From Dryocola clanedunensis subsp. sulfonylureivorans (GTDB lineage Bacteria > Pseudomonadota > Gammaproteobacteria > Enterobacterales > Enterobacteriaceae): 64,000 nucleotides of DNA. The stretch lies in the NCBI RefSeq assembly GCF_016756775.1, contig NZ_JAERMU010000020.1:1-64000 (forward strand), written 5' to 3'. The position numbers and the translations under genes are program-made. Below the pieces are notes generated by a model, which did no database searches, had not been told where the DNA came from, and was given only the letters and a program-made list of their open reading frames with translations. Below are positions 1-8,929 of the stretch, piece after piece (positions within the stretch are counted from its first letter, which is position 1; each line of letters opens with the position of its first letter).

Positions 1-1176
1 GACTCGAAAACCACGCTTCCGGCGAATGCAACGGAAGAGGAGCGACAGAATTATCTTGCAGGCCTGCGTAACTCGCCGTCCTACAAGGAAGAAATGAAGA
101 AATACGGCACCGGCAGCGACATGCAGCGCGGTATTCAGGCAGCGACCGCGGCGCTTCAGGGCCTGGCGGGTGGAAATATCGGCGGTGCGCTGGCCGGAGC
201 ATCGGCACCGGAGCTGGCGAATATTATCGGCCACCACGCAGGCATTGATGACAATGACGAAGCGAAGGCTGTGGCTCATGCCATTCTGGGTGGGGTGACC
301 GCCGCCCTTCAGGGCAACAGTGCAGCAGCGGGTGTCGCAGGTGGTGCGACGGGAGAGCTTATCGCCGGAGCTATTGCGAAGGTGCTTTACCCGGATGTTA
401 AAGACCTGTCAACGCTGAGCGAAGATCAGAAACAGACGCTGAGTACACTGGCGAGTATTTCGTCGGGTATGGCCGGCGGGATTGCTGGCCGGGATATATC
501 CGGAGCAGCTGCTGGAGCAAGTGCCGGGAAGAATGCAGTTGAGAATAACTTCCTGGGTACGGAAGAAGATCAAATCAAAGCTGTACAGAGGCATGGTGCC
601 GATGTTCTCTCCTGTGCAGATAACCCGTCAGGTGCAGCCTGCCAGCGAGGGATCTCAGAAAATAAAGCGTATGCAGGAGCGTTGGCAGCAGCGGGTCTGA
701 TTTATTTACCAGGCGGAATGCAGGTAACAGCTGGCATTGGTGGAACAGCGAATGCTGGTATTCAATATGCTATTAATGGATCAGTTAATCCAACAGATGT
801 ATTAATCGCGAGCTATGTTGGTGCATTTACGGCTGAAACGGGTCTATGGGGAACAGTGGGTTGGAATGCAGCGGGTGGTGCGACATCTAACTTGCTGAAA
901 GGTGATGATCCGTTGACCGGCGGAGCGATTAGTGGTCTTGGAGCCGGTCTGGGTTATGGAATTGGCAGTAAGTTAATCAAGCCTGGATTAGATAAATTTA
1001 TCAATCCTAACTGGAAAAACTGGGAATGGGTTGATGTTGGAATGGGAATAAGCAAACCTATGCCATTGAATCCACTCCCTGGGGCTTTAGGAACTGCTGG
1101 CGGAGGCACATTTACAGAGATCTTTAATGATCAGGCAGGGAAAGGTGTGGAGAAGCTGAAGAAGGACGTAAAATGA
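1..1176 (+). CDS. cdiA: CdiA-family contact-dependent inhibition exoprotein, C-terminal part (5' end outside window)
   Basis: The frame is open from base 1, so this is the 3' end of a much larger haemagglutinin/CdiA gene. The first part is a Gly/Ala-rich pretoxin region of the DUF637/VENN type. The VENN motif lies at 538-549 and by family knowledge marks the border with the variable toxin. After it come about 208 residues rich in Gly and Ala with long hydrophobic stretches, including a run of [11 protein letters not shown] type. There is no obvious nuclease motif, so a membrane-acting (pore or ionophore) toxin is an inference, supported by the membrane-type immunity gene. The stop overlaps the next start as ATGA. 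Whether the missing upstream part is intact cannot be seen. Confidence 0.85.
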   Translation, partial: DSKTTLPANATEEERQNYLAGLRNSPSYKEEMKKYGTGSDMQRGIQAATAALQGLAGGNIGGALAGASAPELANIIGHHAGIDDNDEAKAVAHAILGGVTAALQGNSAAAGVAGGATGELIAGAIAKVLYPDVKDLSTLSEDQKQTLSTLASISSGMAGGIAGRDISGAAAGASAGKNAVENNFLGTEEDQIKAVQRHGADVLSCADNPSGAACQRGISENKAYAGALAAAGLIYLPGGMQVTAGIGGTANAGIQYAINGSVNPTDVLIASYVGAFTAETGLWGTVGWNAAGGATSNLLKGDDPLTGGAISGLGAGLGYGIGSKLIKPGLDKFINPNWKNWEWVDVGMGISKPMPLNPLPGALGTAGGGTFTEIFNDQAGKGVEKLKKDVK

Positions 1177-1412
1177 GTCATAAACGGTGGTTTATTTTAT
1201 TTGCTTATTTAATAGCGGCCAGCATTCTGGGGATGATCATTTTAGCATTAGCTGCATTCATCTTTAGCCGGTTATTTTTACTTATCTTTCAAGGGATTCC
1301 GCTGACTTTGCCTTTTAGTGATCTGATCCGATATCTAAAAGCAGCCTCTTTAGCAGGAACGGTAATAGGATGTGGATGCTGGTATATCTATTATCGTCAT
1401 TATCGTAAATAG
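1173..1412 (+). CDS. cdiI: Probable CdiI immunity protein, small membrane protein
   Basis: This 79-residue protein has two strongly hydrophobic segments, roughly residues 7-35 and 55-73, and a basic tail, so it should sit in the inner membrane. Its ATG overlaps the cdiA stop by four bases, the usual cdiA-cdiI arrangement, and a strong terminator follows directly. The role as immunity protein is inferred from position and topology. Immunity proteins for membrane-acting CdiA toxins are typically small membrane proteins of about this size. No sequence family was recognised with certainty. Confidence 0.7.
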   Translation: MSHKRWFILFAYLIAASILGMIILALAAFIFSRLFLLIFQGIPLTLPFSDLIRYLKAASLAGTVIGCGCWYIYYRHYRK

Positions 1413-1422
1413 AAATAACGGG

Positions 1423-1453
1423 AATCCCAGCTCTTAACAGCTGGGATTTTTTT
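1423..1453 (+). terminator. Rho-independent terminator after cdiI
   Basis: A perfect 10-bp stem (AATCCCAGCT / AGCTGGGATT) around a 6-base loop is followed by an uninterrupted T run. It ends the cdiA-cdiI transcript. Confidence 0.93.
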
Positions 1454-1621
1454 ATCTGCAAGTCATCAGCCCCACCTCCCTACTGATCGCGTTTTAGCCG
1501 TGATCATATCAATAAACTCAAGGGTTTTCTGCTTGCGCCCTGAAAGCTTACAGACCTTCTTTCACCTGTGGCCTTTTTGACGTGATGCATATCAGTAATT
1601 TGCTACTTTCGGCGTGCTTTC

Positions 1622-1990
1622 CTAGCCGTGCTGATCCAGGGCATCCGATCGCCATTCAGACGGGCGACCGATCTGCCCGATACGAAAACCAGCCAGCGTA
1701 CTGAGATAGCCTTCCTGCTTCTGCCAGGTTTCTTCTGGCCAGCCTTCGAATTTGGCCTCAGCGCACAGTTCGTTCATTTTTGTCAGCGGCAGATATCCCT
1801 TCACGATTTCTTCCGTGGCTTCGCACTTTTCCTGAAGGCATTTGTAGCGAACCACGCAAATCAGGGCCGTAAGCATCGATCCGGCTTTCTTTCGCCAGAC
1901 CGGGTCTGTGGATGACGACAGGCGAGCTGTCATTGCCCGGATCAGAGGGTCAGCATTTATCATCGTTTGTGCGTCAGTGACATGATTCAT
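1622..1990 (-). CDS. TrbC-like fragment (partial coupling-protein paralogue), coupled to trbC
   Basis: The 122 residues align over about 92 positions with the middle of the neighbouring TrbC (from the GWQDKAKSML region to DQHG). By eye about half the positions are identical, including YKC, YLPL, TLAGFRI and GRPSEW. It carries neither Walker motif and stops right after DQHG, where TrbC continues. Its ATG overlaps the trbC stop (ATGA at 1987-1990), so it is probably co-translated. It could be a relic of a second, divergent coupling gene or a retained small partner protein. The open frame without stops favours recent decay or selection. An ATPase role is excluded by the missing motifs. Confidence 0.6.
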   Translation of the reverse strand: MNHVTDAQTMINADPLIRAMTARLSSSTDPVWRKKAGSMLTALICVVRYKCLQEKCEATEEIVKGYLPLTKMNELCAEAKFEGWPEETWQKQEGYLSTLAGFRIGQIGRPSEWRSDALDQHG

Positions 1991-4197
1991 GGTCGGGGTC
2001 CTTGTGGTCTGTAAGAGGAAAATGATGAGGTGGTCGAGGTGGTTTCTTCGGCTGCCAGTTCTGCAGCCTTTTCCTTTGATACGCGTACGGGTTTGGGGGG
2101 CTGGGCCTGAGGCTTCCAGTTGCCACGCTGCTTTTTCATGGCCTCCCGGGCAGCCTCAAACAGCAGCACGCCGCGCTGTGCCGGCGTATAGCTGATATCT
2201 GCCCGGTTATCGAGGTCGAGGGCCACCGCCACCACGCGCCGGAGAACCGGATCGGCAATGCCCGGCGTCATGCCGGCTGCCACAGGCTCTCCCAGATGCT
2301 GCAGAATGCCCGCCGTCTCCTGTGCCGTGGGCGGCAGGTAGCCGGTCAGCTCCGGCTGCAGGGTAAACAGCATCGCTTCAGTCGGTCGGGCGACATCGAT
2401 AAAGCGGTTAATGCGCGCGGGGAGCGCTGAGGTCAGCTTGTCATCATCAGGGATGTAGACGGCGTTGCTCTGTACCAGCGCGCTCTTAAACGAAATCATC
2501 CCTTCACCGGGCTGCAGGTCTTTGAGGTCTGAAAGGTCGAGGCGGTTTTTCTCCCGGATGTAATGCGCCTTAGCGTCCTCATAGCCCGGCGTGGCCACGC
2601 CCGCGGTCTGCTCCAGCGAACCCAGCTCCGAGTAATACCCTTTGCCGGCCGTCAGCGCGGCCAGCTCGTAGGTGTCTTTCTCGTCCTGCAGCGCCATAAA
2701 CCACTTCGTCAGCAGGTTGGCGTTCACCGTCATAAACTCGCCCTTAAACTGGGCGATGAAGCGCTGAATATCCTGGGCGCTGACAATCAGCATGTACTGC
2801 AGGCTACGCAGCTGGCTGGCCAGGTTGTCCATCCCTTCGCCAAAGTAGGCGCCTAGCTCATCCATGGCGATGGGGTAGGGGTATTTTGACGAGTATTTTT
2901 TAACAATCAGAACGTCGTTAATCATCCCTTCGAGCTCGCAGCCGAGGTCGCGGGCAATGGTCATCCTGATGGCTGAGATATACAGCTTACCGATATTGGC
3001 CGCTTCGCTTTTTGACAGTTCAAGCGCCGGAATAAGCGTGGTCAGGATGCGGTCGTTATGCAGCACGTCCTCGATGTCTACGTCACCGGCATCCTTTGCA
3101 AACACATGGCCATAGATGTCGTTGAACATCGTCAGCATGCGGTTGAACTGCTGGATGAGAAAGCCGTGCTGGTCGAACACGCCGGATTCCCATTCAGACG
3201 GACGGCCGACCAGCTCAATACGGAAGCCTGCCAGCGTATTGAGGTAGCTTTCCAGCGGCTGCCAGGCCTCTTTGTGCCAGCCGTCGCGTTTAGCTTCGAC
3301 GTACAGCTCCGCCATTTTGCGCAGCGGCAGGTATTCCTGAATAACCGCCTGCGAGATACGCCGCTTTTCGCGGGCGCACTTGTAGTACACCGCGTAGACC
3401 AGGGCTGAGAGCATGGATTTTGCTTTATCCTGCCAGCCCGCATCGCCGCTACCGGCAGCGGGCATCAGTGCCTCCATCAGCTGGATGATAAACGTGGTGT
3501 TGGCGGTACCGAACAGGTTGATGGTGTTGGAGGGCAGCCGCTTCTTGATGTTATTCAGCAGGGCCTCAAACTTGTCGATACCCCCGGTCATAAAGTTAAG
3601 CGTGTACGCATCATCCTCCCGGCCAAAGCGTCTGGCCAGCGACCAGATGGCCAGATGCAGCGAGTTCTGCGCTTTACCGTCGGAATAGCATATTCCCCGG
3701 CCCCAGCAGATGGCGTTCAGGAACACGGAAAGCAGGGCTTCGGTTTTGCCCGAGCCGGTGGTGGCCAGCAGCAGCATATGACGCAGCGTGTCATCCAGCG
3801 TCAGCCACAGTTCGCGGCCGAGCCATTTTCCCCGGGCATAGCCCAGACACATGATGCCGGCGGATTTCTGAAACTGGCGCAGGCGCGATACGTAACGAAA
3901 GAGTCCGCCAAACCCATTGCGCAGCTTCGGCATTTCGCGTTCCGTTGAGCGGTCCGGCATATCCATATCAACGGGCATGCGCAGAGGAAGACGAAAGGGC
4001 TCATCAGAAAAGAGCGTCAGAAGCAGCAGAAGGAGCAAACACGCGGGTAACAACGTGACCGGAAATAAAAAACCGGCAACGAGGCCGGCAATCAGTAACA
4101 GCTGGATGGCAAACGGTGAAAACAGCAGGTCAGTTATCCAGGTGGAGCTGACCTGTCGCCTGACACGCTGCGCATCGATTTCGGATTTATGGCTCAT
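1987..4197 (-). CDS. trbC: TrbC, type IV coupling ATPase (DotL/IcmO-like)
   Basis: This 736-residue protein should deliver the relaxosome or substrate to the secretion channel at the inner membrane. Two membrane segments lie at about residues 28-64. A Walker A motif (ATTGSGKTE) lies near residue 148 and a Walker B-like AMDELGAYF near 440. The C-terminal 60 residues are Pro/Lys/Ser-rich and probably flexible. It is last in the trbA-trbB-trbC order seen in R64-type plasmids and overlaps the trbB stop by 11 bases. In R64 the relaxase gene nikB comes next; here only the trbC-like fragment follows. Confidence 0.92.
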   Translation of the reverse strand: MSHKSEIDAQRVRRQVSSTWITDLLFSPFAIQLLLIAGLVAGFLFPVTLLPACLLLLLLLTLFSDEPFRLPLRMPVDMDMPDRSTEREMPKLRNGFGGLFRYVSRLRQFQKSAGIMCLGYARGKWLGRELWLTLDDTLRHMLLLATTGSGKTEALLSVFLNAICWGRGICYSDGKAQNSLHLAIWSLARRFGREDDAYTLNFMTGGIDKFEALLNNIKKRLPSNTINLFGTANTTFIIQLMEALMPAAGSGDAGWQDKAKSMLSALVYAVYYKCAREKRRISQAVIQEYLPLRKMAELYVEAKRDGWHKEAWQPLESYLNTLAGFRIELVGRPSEWESGVFDQHGFLIQQFNRMLTMFNDIYGHVFAKDAGDVDIEDVLHNDRILTTLIPALELSKSEAANIGKLYISAIRMTIARDLGCELEGMINDVLIVKKYSSKYPYPIAMDELGAYFGEGMDNLASQLRSLQYMLIVSAQDIQRFIAQFKGEFMTVNANLLTKWFMALQDEKDTYELAALTAGKGYYSELGSLEQTAGVATPGYEDAKAHYIREKNRLDLSDLKDLQPGEGMISFKSALVQSNAVYIPDDDKLTSALPARINRFIDVARPTEAMLFTLQPELTGYLPPTAQETAGILQHLGEPVAAGMTPGIADPVLRRVVAVALDLDNRADISYTPAQRGVLLFEAAREAMKKQRGNWKPQAQPPKPVRVSKEKAAELAAEETTSTTSSFSSYRPQGPRP

Positions 4198-5218
4198 TGC
4201 GCCCCTCGGTCGTAACGGGAGAATTCAGGAATGCCTGAAGCGAGGCATCCGAGCGAAGCGTCCGTAGCGGAATAAAGCGGCCGTCGTCGGCCAGCAGGGA
4301 CGGCGTGCCGGGGATGTGGTAGAGCTTCATGGCCATATCGTTTTTGATGAGCGCCTGAATACCCGTCTCGCAGGTTTTTGCAGGAGTGGCTTTCTGGCCC
4401 GGTGTTATCCCCCTGTCTGCCCGGAATAAATTATCCCAGGCGGTACTGCGCTCCGCCCGGGGGCGGCACAGCACCGGGCTCACCAGGTTTACCGTGGACA
4501 TTTTGCCGACCAGCGTGACCGGAAAAATCTCGACGTTGTAGCGCTGCGCCAGCTTCAGCAGCGTCGGCTCAATGATGCGGCAGTTCTCGCACAGGGGGTC
4601 AGCAAAAACGTACAGGGTGCGTGGATGACCGGATGACAGCGTGACGGTGTATTTACCGGTCTGTGCCGCAGCGGCGAGGTGCTTCGCGGTGTTCTGCAGT
4701 GCCTGCAGCCTGCCCGGGCCTGAGGCGGCCGGCGCTGGCGTGACGGGTATGACTGGTGCAGGCGGATGAATGCGCGATGGTTGAGATTGAGCTTCCGGCA
4801 TGAGCGCCACCGTTGGTATTCCCCGGTGCGGGGGGAGCGGGACATCAGCGTGAAGGCGCACGGTCTGATGCATGAAGGCGGCGGAGCCGACGGCACCAAG
4901 CATAATGAAGCCGAGCGCTGCCGCTGCCAGCCGGGGGATTTTTTTACGCTCTCCGGCACGGCTGACGCCGTGGGTGATTTCCGCGAGAAGAGAGCGAGCG
5001 TCTTCGGCACACTGTCCCTTAAAGAGTGCGTGGGGTTGCTGGCCCGGCGCATCGTGGTACAGGGTGGTGTAATACAACGACGTGTGGTGCAGTGAGACTT
5101 CAGACTCACCCAGCCAGAAGCGTGAGCCGGGAGCCAGGTCCAGGGTAAAAAGCGGGTCATGTTTGTTATCGGCAACGACCAGTAATGAACCATTGAGGGT
5201 GACGGTGAAGGCTTTCAT
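4187..5218 (-). CDS. trbB: TrbB, membrane-anchored DsbC/thioredoxin-like protein
   Basis: The protein has 343 residues. The N-terminal ~90 residues are cytoplasmic. One membrane segment lies at about residues 95-115, then a Pro-rich linker, then a periplasmic thioredoxin-fold domain of the DsbC/DsbG type. The active-site motif is CENC near residue 208 (FADPLCENC), followed by the cis-Pro region GTPSLL. By family knowledge it isomerises or forms disulfides in transfer proteins. It lies between trbA and trbC in the conserved order. Confidence 0.88.
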   Translation of the reverse strand: MKAFTVTLNGSLLVVADNKHDPLFTLDLAPGSRFWLGESEVSLHHTSLYYTTLYHDAPGQQPHALFKGQCAEDARSLLAEITHGVSRAGERKKIPRLAAAALGFIMLGAVGSAAFMHQTVRLHADVPLPPHRGIPTVALMPEAQSQPSRIHPPAPVIPVTPAPAASGPGRLQALQNTAKHLAAAAQTGKYTVTLSSGHPRTLYVFADPLCENCRIIEPTLLKLAQRYNVEIFPVTLVGKMSTVNLVSPVLCRPRAERSTAWDNLFRADRGITPGQKATPAKTCETGIQALIKNDMAMKLYHIPGTPSLLADDGRFIPLRTLRSDASLQAFLNSPVTTEGRNEP

Positions 5219-5232
5219 GATGTTGTTCTCAC

Positions 5233-6573
5233 TTAATTAGATGTGCGTCTGCGCGGCAGCTGTTGCGCCGCTGGTATTGCCGGTGCCGGAGATTCAGGCG
5301 GTGCGGGGACTGGAGATGATGCCGGAGCCGGGGCTTTAGCCAGTGACGGCGTCGGAAGAATGACAACGCTGTCTTCTTCGCCGGCGTCGTCATCATCCAT
5401 GTCATCTGTGTTGCTGGATTTGCCCTTTTTCTCCGGCTGCAGGTCGTGGTCTTCGGCCACCATACCGATACTCTGCAAATCGTCGTTCAGCGCATCGATG
5501 GCGATATCCATGCAGTTCTCCGGCAGCGGAACGGTTATCTGTAGCCGGGCTGACATCACTGCGACCAGCGTTTCCCAGCGCGCGCGGGCAATAATGCCGG
5601 CACCTTCAATAAACACCTTCGGGCGACCGGTCGATGTCAGGGCGTACCACAGCGGACGGTCCAGTCCCTTTAACCAGCGAAAACGAGCACCGGGTAATCG
5701 CAAATCCTGGTCGTGCAGCGCGGACAGGCAGGTCCGGGCCGTGCCGTAGCGGGAAAACCACTGCGCCGCCTCCGGGTGCGCTAATACCTTTCTGAATACG
5801 GTATCCGCCCGGTCCAGATCGGGATAACCCCGCCTGCTTTTACTTTTGCGGGACTTGAACAGGCAGGAGCGGTTCAGGGTGTCAAGCAGGCTTTCCGCCT
5901 GTTTGCGGTTATCCATAAATGACGCCAGCGCAAACACCGTAAACAGCGCCCGCTCATGGGCGTTTAAATCTTCCGGACCGGTCATCGGCTGGCCCAGCTG
6001 CGCACGGAACATCTCAGCGGTGCGGGCACGGTCGAGGCGCATTCCGACAACCAGCTGATGCTCAACGGCGAATTCTTCCGGGTGCTGTGCGCTGCGGTGC
6101 TCCGGCGGGTCAACGTTAAGCAGCTGCGTCTTCTTGTCGCCGTAGCACAGCGCGGGGATGATGGTCGGTGACCATGAAGACATGATGTGCGGCAGGGTAT
6201 AGACATTGATGACTCTGCGGGTGCAGTTGGCCGGGTGATTGCGCGCGACCAGAATGCCAAAGACGACGATAAAACCCAGCGGGATAAACAGAATGCCGGC
6301 GGTGTGATTGATAATCGTAACGAACTGATCCCACGTAAGGGTATTCACATTATTGCCGGCCCACGCCAGCAGGTTGATATGCTCAGCGGCCCATGCGTGG
6401 AATTGAGGGATATCGACCAGCCCCCACAGGAAATACAATACGCAGATATAGCCGTACATTACCGGCGGCAGGTAGATCCAGATGAGGACAAAGGCCAGCA
6501 CCATAGCAAGCAGGGCCATGATGAGTTTTTCCTGCCCGGGATTGTGCGGGGCAGGTTGACGAACAGTAGACAC
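5233..6573 (-). CDS. trbA: TrbA, DotM/IcmP-like component of the coupling complex
   Basis: Inner-membrane protein of 446 residues when started at the GTG at 6573, which has a CGGAG ribosome site five bases upstream. The frame could extend to a GTG at 6705, but the extra residues look unrelated. Membrane segments lie near residues 20-45 and 75-100. The cytoplasmic part carries the DotM-type region (LPHIMSSWSPTIIPALCYGD). The C-terminus is Glu/Asp and then Pro/Ala-rich. With TrbC it should form the coupling sub-complex, as DotM and DotL do. The gene starts just downstream of the divergent relB promoter region. Confidence 0.87.
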   Translation of the reverse strand: MSTVRQPAPHNPGQEKLIMALLAMVLAFVLIWIYLPPVMYGYICVLYFLWGLVDIPQFHAWAAEHINLLAWAGNNVNTLTWDQFVTIINHTAGILFIPLGFIVVFGILVARNHPANCTRRVINVYTLPHIMSSWSPTIIPALCYGDKKTQLLNVDPPEHRSAQHPEEFAVEHQLVVGMRLDRARTAEMFRAQLGQPMTGPEDLNAHERALFTVFALASFMDNRKQAESLLDTLNRSCLFKSRKSKSRRGYPDLDRADTVFRKVLAHPEAAQWFSRYGTARTCLSALHDQDLRLPGARFRWLKGLDRPLWYALTSTGRPKVFIEGAGIIARARWETLVAVMSARLQITVPLPENCMDIAIDALNDDLQSIGMVAEDHDLQPEKKGKSSNTDDMDDDDAGEEDSVVILPTPSLAKAPAPASSPVPAPPESPAPAIPAAQQLPRRRTSN

Positions 6574-6784
6574 GGTAACTCCGGACAGCGCGATGGCTGC
6601 AGTAAGTGAGAGGGCTAAAGCAAGTGAGGCGCACCGGGAAGAGTGATCCCCGCAGACATAGCACCCAGGCGGACGCGGGATTTGAACAAAGAAAAAGGTA
6701 TGCACCGACTACCGTTGAAGCTTGCCTTACGCACATGGCGGTGCAATGATTGTAATGACATTTGTATTTACACAGGAGGCTTGG

Positions 6785-7024
6785 ATGGGAAGTATCAATT
6801 TGCGCATCGATGATGAACTCAAAGCGCGGTCTTATGCTGCGCTGGAAAAAATGGGGGTAACGCCTTCTGAAGCGCTTCGCCTGATGCTTGAGTACGTAGC
6901 GGACAATGAAAGGCTGCCTTTCAGGCAAACGCTTTTAAGCGACGAAGATGCTGAGCTCATTGAAGTCGTCAAAGAAAGGCTTCGTAACCCAAAACCAGTG
7001 CGCATGACACTGGATGATCTCTGA
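6785..7024 (+). CDS. relB: RelB-type antitoxin
   Basis: A 79-residue RelB/DinJ-like protein with a ribbon-helix-helix N-terminus (SINLRIDDELKARSYAALEKMGVTPSEALR) for DNA binding and a toxin-neutralising C-terminal tail. An ideal ribosome site, AGGAGG at 6774-6779, lies five bases before the ATG. The last codons run directly into relE. Because relE is split by an insertion element, this antitoxin is now without an intact cognate toxin. Confidence 0.88.
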   Translation: MGSINLRIDDELKARSYAALEKMGVTPSEALRLMLEYVADNERLPFRQTLLSDEDAELIEVVKERLRNPKPVRMTLDDL

Positions 7025-7114
7025 TGCCGTATCAGCTGGATTTTGACGAACGTGCGCTCAAGGAGTGGCGAAAGCTGGGGGCGACTATTCGCGAGCAGGT
7101 GACTGCTCCCCGCC

Positions 7115-8305
7115 CTAAAGGGCGAGGCTTCCCACTTCGCGGGCTGCAACTGGCACAGAGCCAGACTTACGCAAGCCTCGATGGGCTTTGACGACGTGAC
7201 CCGCCGCCATTAATTCAGTTATGCCCTTGTGCTGTATGTTGATCGCCGCGTTGATATCGCGGTCATGATCAGCATTACAACCGGGGCATTTCCATTTGCG
7301 CACTTTTAGCGGCATTTCCGGCATCTTATGACCGCAACAATGGCATGTTTTCGAGCTGGCGAACCACTGATCCAGTTTGATCAGGTGAACCCCCGCCGAT
7401 TCTGCTTTGTATGCCAGTTTTGCCACAAATCCAGACCATGCCGCATCCCCTATGTGACGGGCAAGGCGACGATTTTTCATCATGTTTGCTGATTTCAGTG
7501 TTTCCACAATCACCGCTTGGTTTTCGTCGATAATTCGTCTGGAAAGTTTGTGCTGGAAGTCAGCGCGGGCATTGGCTACCCGTTCGTGTTGTGCGGCAAG
7601 CCGTAAGCGAGCCTTACGGCGGTTTGCGCTCCCCAATTTCTTACGGGATAGCGCCTTGTTGTCACGGCGTAAGCGGTGGTATGCGTTGACCAGATGGCGA
7701 GGATTCTCCACCTTGCCGCCGTCATTGCTGATCAAGTAGTGCGACAACCCCAAATCATAGCCCGCTACGTTGGTGATGTAGGCCGGCTTTGCTGCCGCTT
7801 CCTGTCCATCGTCTGCGAGTATTGAGGCGTAGTATTTACCCGCTGCGTTGCGGGTGATTGTGATACTGGAAACGCTGCCGACAATCTTACAGTGAACGTT
7901 CGCCCGGATAGGCTTCAATTTTGGCAACTGAATAGCGTCAGTTAATACCTTCCCGTTGGGATGATAACTGGATTGTTTGCCGTGTTTGCTTTTGAAAATG
8001 GGGTATCTGGCTTTGAGTTTCTTGTTAAAACAGTTAGCAAATGCCCTGTCCAGATTGATCACCGCTTGCTGTAGCGCCAGCGAGTCATATTCTTTGAGCC
8101 AGCTATAGCGACGTGACTTTTTCGCCACTGCCAGCAACGGTTTTATGTCGCGCGTTGGCTTGAGGGAAACGCCGTGGCGCTGGTACATATGACGGCTGAT
8201 ATAAAGGGCTTTATTGTACGCGAAACGAACTGCGCCGAACTGCGCATTCAGGAATGCGGCTTGTTCGTCGGTCGGGTGAATTCGTACTTTGGTAGCTCTT
8301 TTCAT
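7115..8305 (-). CDS. tnpB: TnpB, RNA-guided RuvC-like nuclease of IS605-type element
   Basis: At 396 residues it is full length for the family. All three RuvC acidic sites look intact: D in GYDLGLSHYL, E in VIVETLKSANMM, and D in DHDRDINAAINIQ. A four-cysteine zinc finger (CHCCGH...CPGC) lies between the last two. TnpB proteins are known to use a guide RNA derived from the element's right end to cut DNA and favour element retention. The stop falls inside the right-end hairpin, where the omega-RNA scaffold would lie. The gene is divergent from tnpA. Confidence 0.9.
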   Translation of the reverse strand: MKRATKVRIHPTDEQAAFLNAQFGAVRFAYNKALYISRHMYQRHGVSLKPTRDIKPLLAVAKKSRRYSWLKEYDSLALQQAVINLDRAFANCFNKKLKARYPIFKSKHGKQSSYHPNGKVLTDAIQLPKLKPIRANVHCKIVGSVSSITITRNAAGKYYASILADDGQEAAAKPAYITNVAGYDLGLSHYLISNDGGKVENPRHLVNAYHRLRRDNKALSRKKLGSANRRKARLRLAAQHERVANARADFQHKLSRRIIDENQAVIVETLKSANMMKNRRLARHIGDAAWSGFVAKLAYKAESAGVHLIKLDQWFASSKTCHCCGHKMPEMPLKVRKWKCPGCNADHDRDINAAINIQHKGITELMAAGHVVKAHRGLRKSGSVPVAAREVGSLAL

Positions 8306-8362
8306 TTTCAGTGCTCACATGTAGGATGCGCATAATATAAGGGTTGAAGTGGGGCTTTTCAA

Positions 8363-8788
8363 GTGAGTGTGCAGGGTAAGGCGTTTGAAGGTTATCTCTT
8401 GCGACGCCATAGCGTCAGTAAATTGGTTGTTCACCTGATTTTTACTACGAAGTACCGCCGCAAGATTTTTGACGGCATGATGATTCAGCAGATACGGGAA
8501 GCATTTCAAAGCGCTGCCGAAAAGCTGGAAATTGAGATTCTGGAAATGGACGGGGAAGCGGATCACGTTCATATCTTGATCGCATACCCGCCGAAGCTGG
8601 CTATCAGTGTATTGGTCAATAATTTGAAGTCGATCAGTAGTCGCCGTGTGCGCATCCTGAATACGAATTTACGCAAGGCGAGTAATAGCGGGGTGCTCTG
8701 GTCACGCTCCTATTTTGCTTGTAGTGCTGGCGGCGCAACAATCGAAACACTGAAAGCGTATGTAGCAGCGCAGAAAACCCCTGATTAG
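8363..8788 (+). CDS. tnpA: TnpA, IS200-type Y1 (HUH) transposase
   Basis: 141 residues with the family signature HSVSKLVVHLIFTTKYRRKIF, the HUH metal site HVHI, and a C-terminal helix with the likely nucleophilic Tyr (ETLKAYVAAQ). It cuts and joins single-stranded DNA at the element ends. It starts at a GTG (8363), 57 bases from the tnpB start on the other strand. It looks intact, so the element may still be mobile. Confidence 0.88.
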   Translation: MSVQGKAFEGYLLRRHSVSKLVVHLIFTTKYRRKIFDGMMIQQIREAFQSAAEKLEIEILEMDGEADHVHILIAYPPKLAISVLVNNLKSISSRRVRILNTNLRKASNSGVLWSRSYFACSAGGATIETLKAYVAAQKTPD

Positions 8789-8929
8789 CTCCCCTTATAT
8801 CCCCGCCCGATTGGGCGAGGGTTTACGGGGCTTTTGCTAAAAAAGAAGCTGGCCGAGGTGCTACAGTCACCCAGAATTGAGGCGAACAGGTTACATGGCA
8901 TGCCAGACTGCTACAAAATCAAGCTCAGA

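Larger units (their letters stand above)
7099..8833. mobile_element. IS200/IS605-family insertion sequence (tnpA and tnpB divergent)
   Basis: The element is about 1,735 bp. tnpA points right and tnpB points left, the IS605 layout. Both ends hold near-identical subterminal hairpins: 7107-7126 (CGCCCT/AGGGCG) and 8801-8820 (CGCCC/GGGCG), each in a CCCCGCCC...GGGCGAGG context. On the minus strand the left end lies beside tnpA and the right end beside tnpB. No target duplication is seen. The borders are inferred from the relE reading frame and may be off by a few bases. Confidence 0.85.

Noticed and set aside
1454..1621. Possible coding remnant between the cdiI terminator and the TrbC fragment
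   Set aside because: A short minus-strand frame exists but no family was recognised and it has stops on both sides.
6574..6705. Longer start for trbA
   Set aside because: The GTG at 6573 has a good ribosome site and gives the expected N-terminus; the extension is unlike the family.
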